This document shows positions 51,471-62,268 of a stretch of 64,000 nucleotides of DNA, piece by piece. Under the pieces are notes generated by a model, which made no database searches, had not been told where the DNA came from, and saw nothing but the letters and a program-made list of their open reading frames with translations. The stretch is taken from assembly GCA_004123355.1 (NCBI GenBank), contig SCHM01000004.1:8025017-8089016 (forward strand), in the 5' to 3' direction. Origin of the DNA: Amphirosellinia nigrospora (Eukaryota; Ascomycota; Sordariomycetes; Xylariales; Xylariaceae). The position numbers and the translations under genes are program-made. Numbering within the stretch: the stretch's first letter is position 1; the number at the start of each line of letters is the position of its first letter.

Positions 51471-53279
51471 ACGTTATATATTTTAATAAAAGATTTTATT
51501 ATAATATTCTACTAAATATTTCTAAAATAAAAAAAATAGTTATATTTATAATATTAAATTTTTACGTTTTTAAATCGAGCTTTTAAAACTATATTTATAT
51601 AAAACTTTTTTATAAATACTATATTTTTAAGCGTTAAATCTTTTATATTGCTCCTTTTAGCGCTAAAAAATACGTTTTTAATAATTTTTTTATTTTTACT
51701 AAAAATAAAAAAAATATAATATTTATATAAAATCCTTTTTTAAAAAAAATACTAATAAACTTTATACTAAAAGATTTTTATTGTTAATTAAATATATAGC
51801 GCTATAATTATTTAGTATTATATTTTTAAAAAATATATATAAGTATATTTTAGTATTATATAAATTTTTAAATTAATTAAAAAATTTTTATAAAAGCTTT
51901 ATTAATTATTATATAAGCTAAGTTAAACTTTAGCTATTTATTATTATTTAATCTTTTATAAATAAAGTGTTTATTTATATAGTTTTAGATTTTTTAGCTT
52001 TTTTTTTAATTTTAGCGCGTAGTTTTTTTTAACGCCTGTAGCTTTATTTAGTTTTAATTTTAAAAATCTTATTAAATAAAAATATTTTAATTTTAAAATT
52101 TATAAAACTTATAACTATTTTTTAAAAACGCTTATATTTTTATAAAATTTATTTATAAATATTATTAATGTTTAAAATATAAAAATAAAAATATTTATTT
52201 AATTTATTTTTATTAGTAAATTTACTTTAGTTTTTTATAAGTTTTTTAATTAGTTATTAGATTTTTTTTTAACGTTATAAAAATTTTATTGCTGCTATAT
52301 TTATTATATATAATCTTTTAATAAACTAAAGTTTAAAAAATTTTACTAAACTATTTTATAGTTATTATAAGTTTTTAAGCTATTTATTTTTTATAAACTT
52401 TATAAGCTTTTAATATATTTAATTAAAAGCTATTTTTATTTTAATAGTTTTTAAGAAATTTTTCGCTATAAATATTTTATAAATTTTAAATAAATTTAAT
52501 ATTTTCTTATAAATATATTTATACTACTTAATATATTATTTTTTTAGTTTAATCTTTTTAAAAATAGCCCGCTTAAGCGCTTTTTTATAGGTTTATTATA
52601 TATAAAACTAATAAATTAATTTTATAAATATTAAAAGTTTTTAATAGTTTTACAAAAGCTTATAAATTAATCGTTTTATATATAATTAATTAAATAATTG
52701 CTAAATTAAATATTTTAATAATATAGTTTTTATATTTATATAAATAAAATGTTATATTTATTAGTTTAATTAAATTATACGGCTAAAACTATAAAAAAGT
52801 TTTTAAGCTAATTTTAATATTTATAAATAATTTTTATATCGTTTATAAAAACTAGTAGTTTTAGCTTAATAAATATTTTAGCTATAAAAATATATTTAGC
52901 TAAGCTTTATAAATTATTTAATATTTTTTTTTTATTGCTTATTAAGTTCGATTATTATAGCTTTTTTTATAAAAGTTTTAAGCGTATATTTTAACTAATA
53001 AATTAAATTTAGTCCGTTCGGGTTAATTAGTTTTTATATTTTATAGATTTTATCGTAAAATTATAGCTTAATAATTTACGCAAATAATTTATAAATATTT
53101 AAAAAAGCGCGTTTTTAATAATAGTTTTTTTAGTTAATATTTTCGATCAAATAATAATATTTAAAATAATCGCGCTATAATTTAATAAAGTTTATAAAAT
53201 AAAAAAAATTTTAAAAGTTTATTTTAATAGCTTTGTTTTAAAAAAAAAAGCACCAGCTTTAGCAAACCGGGCTTATAAC

Positions 53280-53491
53280 TATTATATATTTATAAATATA
53301 ATTTAGCATAAAAAATAAACTAATATATTTTCTAAAAAGGCTTAAATAAAATATTTAAATAATTTAAAATAAAAGTTCTATATACTTAGGATAAATATAT
53401 TAAAATCCTATATATAATTAACGATCACTCGGACTATAGTTAGGGCGAGCCCAGTCCCTAGGGCTCACCATAAACCCACTTATCCGTGACA
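53280..53491. repeat. Right LTR of the outer retrotransposon
   Basis: This copy ends GTGACA. Its inner end is RIP-converted (it starts TATTAT where the left LTR has TGTCAC) while its outer 100 bases or so keep normal composition. Comparison with the left LTR shows directly which bases were mutated. Confidence 0.9.
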
Positions 53492-53955
53492 TATTCCTAT
53501 GGTTCGTTTATAACTGAACGGTCTATAATAAGAGATTGGAACCCATCGCTCTGGGTTACTTAAAACTGAACGATCCTTGGAGCTTGTTCCTGTGGGTTGG
53601 TCACAATTGAACGGTCCGTATTAAGACCTTGAAACTTAATCCTATGGGTCCCGTATAACTTAACTATCCTTCGTAAGAAACCGGAGTTCATGGGTCTGGG
53701 TCGCTTATATTAAACAATTCGAAATAAGACCTTGAAGCTTAATCTCAAGGTCGTGTGTTATTGAACGGTCCTCGATAACAGCTCAGGCTCATTCCTATGG
53801 GTCGTTTATAACTGAAATGCCTTGAATAAAGGCCTGGAACTCATTCCTCTGGGCCGATGATAATTGGAAAGTCCTTAATGAGGGGTTGTGACTTATCCTC
53901 TGGTGGTTTCAAAGGCTCCACGGACAACAAGAAGAGTTTGGAACTCATTCCAGGG
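53492..53955. repeat. Right part of the minisatellite, about nine degenerate units of 50-53 bp
   Basis: Units share TTGGAACTCATTCCT, then GGGTCGTTTATAACTGAAC, then GGTCC...TAAGACC landmarks. They repeat at about 53510-53535, 53577, 53629, 53680, 53731, 53780, 53830, 53880 and 53935. Units diverge from one another. Most changes are not restricted to RIP-type transitions. It is the continuation of 32398-32484. Confidence 0.78.
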
Positions 53956-55313
53956 CCGCGTCGTTTCCGGTAGTGGGAACTGGAGCTATATTTGGTGGTG
54001 GACGCTGAAGGCGAATCGTCGAGTCCTGTCTCCTGCAGAAGGCACCTCTTGAGTCCTTTGTCTCGGATGCGAACTTACATGGCCTGGACGGTAATCCTAT
54101 TAAGTATGTAGCACGGTTCGTTGGGTTGATCGACATCTATTGAAAGTGAATTCAATTATACCAACAGCAGAGTGCTAGAGGTACTAATATACTAACCTAA
54201 GAATTATCCGAACTATCGTCCACACTATGTGAGATCTCCACATACGCTCGCCTCCCGGTGATAAATGGCTTCGTACACCTTTCCACGCCACCAAAGAATG
54301 GCCTCACGTGGGGGCGGGGTAATGGCCTCATCTTTGACTGTAACGCCATGGCTGCCGAGAAGTGGCGGTAGCAATGGGAAAATGAAATGCTCGCTACTAT
54401 GTTGCCTGGGAAAAGTGCAGATTTACACACGATTACGTCCTCTCGTGTTGTGCGTATCAGACTCGACCGAAATCAAACACGACATCCTGCAGAGACTCGC
54501 GACCGGTTTTCTTCGCGGAAGATTCATGTCATGAAGCCATGAAGCCACGAAAAAAGGATTATCAGTATATAGCCAAGTTACATCTACGAAGGTAGTTCTA
54601 GAGACTTTAAAATCTATCTGGAGGTGAATGAAGAAGGTGTCGGAGCCTGACAAGGTAGGGATGGAACCCCCAAATTTCACATGGGACAATATGAAGTGTA
54701 ATAACCCCAATTCGCAGGGGGTTGAACGGACAGTTTCTATTGGCCAAGGTGACGCTCCCATGGAAGCTGTGAACTGCAGATAAGGCAGGCTGGTAATCAA
54801 CGGTGATTCCCAATACGCAGGCACCTGCTGGCTTTCAATGGCGGTGAGGCCACCCGCTGGTTCTGCATCGCCTAATCTTCCCAACCGGTATTCCATTTGC
54901 AGTGAACAGTCTGCCCAGGAACTACTGTCTTTTCGGAGTTCACGGTTATTTTCTTCGCTAACGGCCAACTAAACGATTAGTAAGCAATTCTCATCCACCT
55001 TCAGATGGATTCATGCCGAGATTGATGACTCTGAGATCATATTCTGCTCAATGATTATGGGTCTCCATTAAACCAACCTACCTGCGTAGGGTAGGGTGGC
55101 GGCCGCGTTGGGGACGAAAATCGATGATGACGGGTTACTATACGGAGAGTTCCATTTTAAGACTTTATGTCACAAGGGCTCTGATTGAGGGCTTGGGAAT
55201 AGCTTCATTCCTTCAGATCTAATAATTGGCTATGGCGTCAAAGGACCTCTTACTCTCTAGATTCCTTTCCAGAGGACTCGGGACCTGACTAGCCTATATA
55301 TACACAGATTTCG

Positions 55314-55349
55314 GGCTACCCCAACGGACCTCCGTTGGCCTGTGTAGCC
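55314..55349. other. Inverted repeat (hairpin)
   Basis: Nested arms GGCTAC/GTAGCC and CCAACGGA/TCCGTTGG are separated at the centre by CC. The inner arms are perfect over 8 bp. Function unknown. Confidence 0.6.
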
Positions 55350-55548
55350 AATATTACTCAAAAGGGTACAAATTGCCGAGGGCTGAAAATCCGTGTGACA
55401 CTTTAAGCTTCCACTTCTTCAAAGTTTAATGCCAACATGAAAGTGTTTACTCACAACGTTGACTAAAGTTGCTTACTTATAAAGATATATTTCAATGACA
55501 CAAATGCGCAAGGTCTACTTCATACAACTCTCACGGAATAAAACGACG

Positions 55549-55575
55549 CCGTTAATACTTCGCGAGTATTAACGG
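55549..55575. other. Perfect 11-bp-arm palindrome
   Basis: Arms CCGTTAATACT and AGTATTAACGG flank a 5-base centre TCGCG. It lies 226 bp after the hairpin at 55314. No gene context explains it. Confidence 0.65.
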
Positions 55576-57794
55576 TATATGTATCCACTTCTACGCGACA
55601 ACAACTACCTAAGATGAAGAACAATAGAGTGTGAAGCTTATGATACATAGCATCACAATTTTGTAATAATACTACCTAAATTTCACGAGCGTGTTTCCGC
55701 AATATCCGTTAAGTAATAGTAACCACTTGATTGCTACAGAGGCTACTGAATAACATCTATAGTTCGTAATATATTGTCGCTCCTCATCGTCGCGATGTCC
55801 CACATTAGGCCGACTGCTACAAAATCGGCTCTGGACGACTGGTCACTCAAACCTTCGCGACTAGCTCCCCTTTCTAAAATCTTTCTTACCTGTGCTTATC
55901 ATAGTGATGACAACGTTATGATCAAGGCTAGATACATAAATGACGTAGCCGCGGCAGCCGTGGCCCGTTGAAGTCTACATATGGCGCCGGAAAGCCGACG
56001 CCCGAAACTGCCAACCTGCTGCCCAACTGGCGAGCGGGTTACTGTGGATGACTGCTCGATACAGCGTTTCACGGCTGTGAATATGGCCTCCGAAATCTCG
56101 GTAAGCCGACAGTAACAAGAGAAAAATAGTAACGTAGTTGCCTCGTCGAGGTGCAGGGATGGTTGCTGAGCTGATCATAAGATGTCCGACTCGTGGGACC
56201 CTCTGGAGCATTCGGCTCGTGTAGGGGGAGGGGGCGGGTTTGTCGGTGGTATGTGAGTACTCTTGGTAACCTTGGTCTGCTGCATCCCGTCCTGCATTAA
56301 GTGTGAAGGGTCAATGAGGTTGGAGTGGCTCCAAGGGTGGTCTTTCTTGGCCGGGTGCCAGAGACAGACTACTCATAGCTGTTCGTGACATAGAACAACA
56401 CCTATCACAAGCAGTGCTGTGACCCTTTTGCCAATTGAAGCATAAGGAGTATCAATCATGCTAATTAAATCTTATTATATATAGGATGCATCAATAGATG
56501 GGAGTTTACTAGCGCATTCATAGAGCGCCACATTTAGGCTTACAGCCGTCCGGTTGTAGATCTGAAGAGGCATTCTAGCTCGATCCTTGGATTCTGACGT
56601 TAGGCTCGTAATCCTAGATAAAAATCGAATAGGAGGTGAATGATGAGTTCCTAGCTCGTCTCATGATTTCACTGCCAGGTAGGACGTAATGGCCACTGTA
56701 TCAGCTTGCTGCATAGGAACCACGGAGGCGACATCAAGATATCCTATGAACAAACGTGCTAATAAAACCCCAAGATTGTCATTTCGACCAATGAAGTACC
56801 AAAGCTTTCGGCATTCTTCATTTCCTACGCCAAGAAGGGCAGCCAGTCACGTTGTGTACCTACTCTCCACTGCCAGGGCCATGCTTAAGCCCCGTCGTCT
56901 GTCCCGGGGGTTGTCTCCAAGAGCCATGTCGAGAATTACGACGTTTACACGGGTTATACCAATATTCATTTTTTCAGCTCAATGTATATTTAACAGCTAA
57001 TCTGCTCTTTGATTCAGTCCCTCGTCGAAGAGAGGAATGGAGGCCAGGACGTTGAGACCCAAAGTGAATTATCAGTTGAATAAGGTCACCTTTCAAGTTC
57101 CAAGCTCTTGCATACAAGTCCTTGTTACTCATAGCTTACGTACATTTCGCCGATGGAGTTATCGTCAACACCATCTGCTCCAACACGGGCTGTTGCTGCC
57201 GTGGGCACCAAAGCTTACTCGGGCCAGGTCAATTATCTTACCGTCACAACACTTTAGGTATGAGGCGCTATTCTAAGATTATATATTTACTTTTTTGTTA
57301 TATGTCCTGAATCGTATAACTAAGCTCTATGTTGTTCTACTCCGTTATAGTGACGCTATTTTAGGCCCGAGGCATTTGCAGATGCCGTACAGCTTGAGTT
57401 ACAATCGAGTCGTATAACACTACTAGTATTATAGCATCAAGGCCTACTCACGCTTGAATAGCAGTACCAGCAACGACAAGGAACTACCTCTCGAGAGTGT
57501 TTGCTTTCACTTTCGAACTAACGTACAGCTCCAGGATCTCTTGTGCGGTATCGCACAACAAACTTCAAAGTCAAGATGCTAAAATTCTGGGACTTTCACA
57601 CTTCTCGTGCTAACCGGCGTAGTTTTCACATCAGGTAGTACTTGCGTACTTATGAATGGCATTCGAATCTTTATTCAGACTGCGGGCACATTTGTGGGCA
57701 TTCTCTCATTGTGTATATGTTTATATACATATCCAAAGTATATACAAGAAATCAACATCCACTTCTGCTTAACAGCGATAATAATGTCGGCTAA

Positions 57795-58904
57795 TCAAGA
57801 CGTAACCAACGTAAGGCTATAGGTCTGCAGAATCTCGTTTACAGGCTGGAAATAGGTGGTGCCGCCGGAGGTACAATCGCCAGACCCTCCTGAAGTTACG
57901 CCTTGGGCCTGGGAGCCGGAATAGAAAGAGCCACCAGAATCACCAGGCTCAGCACATACATTAGTTTCGGTAAGACCTGCAACACTCCCTTCAGAATAGT
58001 TGACTGTTACGTCGAAGGAGTTAATTGTGCCGCAATGGACGCCGGTGGTAGACCCAGAACGGCAAACACTAGCTCCAGAAGCAGCAACATCGCTACCCGA
58101 TACAGCGATGTTACTGGAACCGTAGCCGTTAATTTGGCCAGTGAGAGTAGCTCCATTGGTAGCAATATAGCTAAAATCGGAATCTCCGGGGAAGACCGAC
58201 CCTGCGAAAGTTCCCAGAGCTTCACCGCTGCTAGTCGTAGCAGAGCTGCCGGTAGTTCCACAGTGACCGGCCGATACGAAGCCAGTTGTGACTGAAAAGC
58301 CAACGGAACAACGAGCACTCTGGTTAATAATATAGGCATCGCCGCCTTGAACTGTGGCGAAAGTGGTCGCATTTTTTCAACGATCCGTATTTCAAACTCA
58401 TCGTTCTCAACGAGCCCGGTTTCTTCGCTATCGTGTTGGCATGGGCGGTACTGCCGGAAAGTGCTTCTAAAACAAGCTTGTTCGTTGTGATGTCGACGTA
58501 ATACGCCGCGATGCCGGTGTCAGCCGACCTAGCTTGGCTGCCCATGTTGTCAAGTGCCTGCTTGGCCTTGGTGAGCTTAGCTAAGCTGTTGGACATAATC
58601 ACTGGTGTAGCTCCAGCAGCGGACACCTTCGCAGCCATGACTTGGTCTGTCACGCCTACTTTAAGAATTTGGCCGTCGACAATCCAAGCGCCAGCAAAGG
58701 CATCCTTTGTTTCCGTGCGCAACTGCTCGATAACCCAGCAGCCCATCGCTCCCGGGCAACACGGGCGGTGGCCTGTTTGGTATCTAGGCCCAAATCACGC
58801 TTTAAAGCTGCCAGAACTTCGGGGTGGAGGTTTGTAGGCGCCGGGGCACCGTAGGCGATGGGCAAAGTGATTGCCAAAAAGGCGAGAAACTTAGTGAGCT
58901 CCAT
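57795..58904 (-). CDS. Secreted streptogrisin-type chymotrypsin with propeptide (bacterial-like)
   Basis: This is a secreted serine endopeptidase of the chymotrypsin fold, closest in layout to actinobacterial streptogrisins and alpha-lytic protease. A signal peptide MELTKFLAFLAITLPIAYG is followed by a propeptide of about 150 residues (WAAG, VIEQLRTETKDAFAGAWI, SLAKLTKAKQAL) and a mature domain of about 190. The triad candidates are His in TGFVSAGHCG, Asp in FPGDSDFSYI and Ser in AEPGDSGGSF. Cysteines CSVGFS...HCG, VCRSG...HCG and VCAEPG...DCTSG fit three disulfides. There are no introns. A similar gene, CHY1 of Metarhizium, has been reported as laterally acquired from an actinomycete. Frame breaks lie near 58745, 58435 and 58375, all before or at the start of the mature domain. 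Start is ATG 58904-58902; stop TGA 57797-57795. Confidence 0.88.
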
Positions 58905-60607
58905 GTCTAGATTGTGTTCTGAGAATAGGATGTAGGTAAGAGGCTTTGAGAATGGCAAAGGTAGGGGTGAAAGGAAGATAAAACTACCAGACTAGACGGG
59001 AACATCGTGGTGTCTTTATACTGCTCCCGGTCCTACTATCATCATGCTTTTGTTGTCGCTGACCACGACCTTACCTCCCTCCTTCCTAGTATGCCTTAAC
59101 GAGTCAAGAAATGTTACCTCAAGCTTCTGGAGATATCGACTTCAGGAAGGCCATGATATCGGATGTGGCATGTCAATGGCGACGTGTCGATCCGTGTGGT
59201 TTCTGTTCTAGCCCGTACACGGAGCGACGGCCGTCTTCGGCCCGCTAGATTAAGGTCGCAGGCTCACCTAATTAGGCAGGCAGAGGAACGAGGTTTCTAT
59301 TGACCAATTCAATTTAGGTACAGCTGTCATGCGTCAACCGTCGTGGTGCCTGGTGGGCATGAAGTTTTGTCCGCTTTAGGGAGGTTAGAAATAATACTGA
59401 AGAGGCAGAAGATCAAGTCGCTTTAGCGTAGCTTGGCGTGGCTGAAGCCGCGCCGAACTCATTATGTTATTGATGTTTCACGATGTGCTGGTTTTGTCAT
59501 CTCTGATTAGCAGCCATATTTCATGGATTCATCGCGCGTAATGATAAAAATCTCCACAGAGATTGGCTCAGGACTGTGTTCCTAGCCCTCGGTTAGCGAT
59601 CGGTTATATACGTCTTTGGCGCAATTCTTTCCCATTGTAGATCCGGCATCATCCCAGATCTTCAGGAACAGTTACACACGGGGCCGGCACGGGGTTCCTT
59701 GGGGGCACTGGTCCTGGCACTGGTCTTGTGAAGTAGCACTCTGATGCCCTGTCGAGCGGTATTCCGGCGGGGCATTATGTAGGAATCAAGAGCAACGATC
59801 GACAAAATACGGGCATCTTGTTAATCAACTACTTATTGAAGGAAGGATTGACGCAGAGGATTCGGAGATGTGATATGCATAAGCCTATTTTACATGTGGT
59901 GTTGGGAATCCTGATCATCGCCTACTAGAATAGGCGTAAGTGATCTACATAAAACTCAAATTTGAGTCATGAAGCCAAGAGGAGTCAGACAGTACCGGAA
60001 TAACTTATCTGCGACCGCTGTAATTCTATGCCTCTGCTCGATGTCTACAGTAGAGTTACGTTCGCTTTTACCTCCGTTTCAGATCGGTGCCAAGAAATCA
60101 CTGGGTACCCATGACATGACCCGATTGATACCATTGGTCAAACACACACTGCAAGACTTAAATTCTTCCGCCAGTAGGGGATCTAGATTCCTTCGTCCCG
60201 ATCTATTCTAGATTTGGCCACTCAGTCTTTGATCCCTGCTTTTCTGTCTGTATCACCTCGTAGGTACTTAAACCTGCCACTATAATTGCGGTTAAATTAC
60301 AGTAGCTTTTTGTACTTGCGATGAACCAAATTGACAGACACATTTCACGGTGGCTGTCAACACGGCCAACTCTCCACTGCACCGCCACAAAGTTTCGTCG
60401 TATCAGTAGGAAGGAATAGACATGACCCCGTATATATGGGAATGACCCATCCAACAGGAACTCGAGAAAATTGCTCGCCCTATGTGGCATTCGTTTTATG
60501 CTTCCTGACCTCTGTGGTTTTTACATTCATTTAACTAACAAGAATTCGAAAATCTCCCAAATGATTCCGCTCGTCGTAGTCAGGGAGAGTATCTACCTAG
60601 TCTTTGA
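58905..60607. other. Promoter of the protease and gene-free stretch
   Basis: The first 150 bp upstream of the protease include a TATAAA-type motif on the minus strand near 59011-59017. The remaining 1.5 kb shows only small open frames without family resemblance. Confidence 0.45.
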
Positions 60608-61825
60608 TCATCTTACGTGCCGAGACTGCAAGCCCGACATCAACGGTGGTGAACTGGTACCTATTGCCCCGCATTCACTCATTTTGTGTTTCCGCTTCAC
60701 TTTCATGTCGGCTATTTGATCCACTGCCCAAATGAGCTCGAGTATGATTGTGGATTGCGTAGCCGACCCAAGGAATAAGATCAATTGGCTTACCGCAGGA
60801 CTGTAATAAAAGAATCCGATAGCTAGAATTGGAGAGACGACCGCGAGACCAGCGAGTGCCCAACTCCATCGTTGGTATGAGTTATGCACACTTCTGTGAC
60901 GAATTGCCGGCAGCAAAGTGATATAGAGACTTAGCAACTGCATAAGTACGTTCTGCAACGTGCTAAAGAAGTCGGCACTATTCCAGCTACCATGCTCATG
61001 TTTTGCAATACTATATCCATAGGCTTGAATGATCGCCGAGGCGACGGTTACTAGGGTTGTAAGAACAACTAGGGTGCTGTTGTTCTGTTATCTTCGTTAT
61101 AGCCGATACTAAAGTGCCAGGGCGGCCGCAGATGAACAACTTACTGTGGATATTTGCCAAGAACCCCGAGCAGTGTAAGACTTCTATTTCCCGGTTCATC
61201 TGTTGTTGGGCGAGGAGATCGAATACTTTTCTCACTTTGTGGCGGCGCTACCTGGTCGACCACAGGTATAGGTCTTCGTTGCCGCAAAGTTCTAGTATTT
61301 ATGAAATCTAAATTGGAGTTAGCTGAACAACATTGTCATCACGAGGGAGACCAATTGGCGTGCCGTCTGATCTATAGTAATGCTCAAGCCCGATCTCGGC
61401 GCTGTTGAGAAAACTGTTCAAGACAGTCCTCCTTCTCACTATACCCTGAATACGTCTCTCAGGGACGTTCGGAATTTTTGATACATATTTACCAACTGGG
61501 GACCGAAGCGATCGAGCCGAGATGCTGCTGTAGTCAACCGTTCGATAATAAAATTGAACTTGGACTCGCTCATACGCTCTCCATGCTGGTCCAAGTTCCA
61601 TTCTTCGAGCACGAACTCGAAATAATTCTCCCAGAAATATATGTCATCGAAGTCCTCCAAATGAGCCTCTGGGTCTGTATAGTCGTAGCCATTTGCATTA
61701 ATGCCCGGTTCGAGTTTAAGAAGCGTGGATTTAACGTAAGCAGAGCTAAGGACGTGCTCATCTACTTCCTGAATCGCGGCGATAACCTCGGCAACCAAAT
61801 CATGCAGACTAAGATTGCGTTCCAT
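60608..61825 (-). CDS. Unrecognised protein with soluble N-terminus and about four C-terminal membrane helices
   Basis: I do not recognise the family. The N-terminus (MERNLSLHDLVAEVIAAIQE) is acidic and helical, with DDIYFWENYFEFVLEEWN and SKFNFIIERLTTAASRLDRF. A polar linker follows. The C-terminal half has hydrophobic segments STLVVLTTLVTVASAIIQAY, LLSLYITLLPAI, WALAGLAVVSPILAIGFFYY and VSQLILFLGSATQSTIILEL, suggesting about four membrane spans, then a basic tail VKRKHK. At least one frame break near 61455 and an intron of about 60 nt near 61082-61141 (GTAAGTTG...AACAG) are needed; the joint is one base out of register as written. Start ATG 61825-61823 is the first in a convincing coding frame. 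The stop at 60608 is uncertain. Confidence 0.55.
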
Positions 61826-62268
61826 CTTGGGGTGTCAAGTCGGAACTAAATGGTCGTTTAGCGGATGATAAAATGAAGGGCACTATGAATAGCGTGAAGT
61901 GAATACTTCAGAAAAGGTTGATGTGTGGTTGCTGTGAGAGATGTCGATATATATAGTTACATGCATGCCACTTAACTAGGTAGGTATCCACGAACGGTAG
62001 CAGCAACCCCGCAGAAGTTTAGCGCTGGGCAGTGCATGAAAATGCCTTATTTCCTACCCACGTTAGGTAAATAATCATCGTACAGAAAAAGCCTTACAGG
62101 GCGTCGCGGTATCCACTCGCGTCGCCTAGGCTACTACATCGTATCTAACCCCTGCCTGTCGTGCCGATGGAATTGCTACACCTAGTAGCAAGTATAGAAA
62201 CCTTGGAATAAGACCTGTCCATCGCTTTAAACTAGATAACAGATATTATAGCCCATAGTCGCGTAGGT
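61826..62268. other. Intergenic stretch between two minus-strand genes
   Basis: About 440 bp with a TAGGTAGGTAT motif near 61977-61988 and otherwise nothing recognisable. It should contain the promoter of the 4-TM protein gene and the 3' end of its upstream neighbour. Confidence 0.5.

Larger units (their letters stand above)
45643..51474. mobile_element. Pot2/Fot1-like (Tc1/mariner) transposon with a second copy nested inside
   Basis: The outer copy starts at 45643 and ends at 51474, with inverted ends TAACGTACTA (45641-45650) and TAGTACGTTA (51467-51476) that include flanking TA. The terminal repeats carry an internal direct repeat of the form ATTCTAGCTATATAA, as described for Pot2 of Magnaporthe. 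A second copy of the same family lies at 47384-50776, flanked by TA (47382-47383, 50777-50778). Removing it and later insertions leaves about 1.8 kb for each copy, the size expected of Fot1/Pot2 elements. The junction sequence TATATAACGCT in the outer copy matches the uninterrupted inner copy around 50084-50092. All is RIP-mutated, so no transposase is readable. Confidence 0.68.
32485..53491. mobile_element. RIP-mutated LTR retrotransposon containing nested insertions (outer element)
   Basis: A 21-kb block of almost pure A/T is delimited by two LTRs of 215 and 212 bp and the 5-bp target duplication TATTC (32480-32484 and 53492-53496). The LTR termini are TGTCAC and GTGACA, kept in the left copy's 5' end and the right copy's 3' end. 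Composition changes abruptly at these borders. No long open frame exists inside, as expected after RIP. Subtracting the nested elements leaves about 6.8 kb (32700-34351, 42286-45640, 51477-53279), a normal size for a Gypsy or Copia element. These segments are T-rich on the plus strand, which hints that the element is encoded on the minus strand. The superfamily cannot be named because coding motifs are destroyed. Confidence 0.88.
53956..57794. other. Gene-poor stretch between the retrotransposon and the protease gene
   Basis: About 3.8 kb of normal composition without a gene I can support. Open frames up to 181 codons exist (54423-54968, minus) but show no family motif, no intron logic and compete with frames on the other strand. 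Two strong hairpins lie at 55314-55349 and 55549-55575. It may be old, decayed repeat or gene sequence. Confidence 0.5.

Noticed and set aside
32700-53279. Centromere or mitochondrial DNA as explanation for the A/T block
   Set aside because: Exact LTR borders, target duplications and paired LTRs that differ by transitions show that this is RIP-degraded transposon DNA inserted in a unique site.
54423-54968. 181-codon open frame on the minus strand
   Set aside because: No domain, motif or composition signal supports it, a competing frame lies on the other strand, and it sits in DNA that looks like decayed intergenic sequence.
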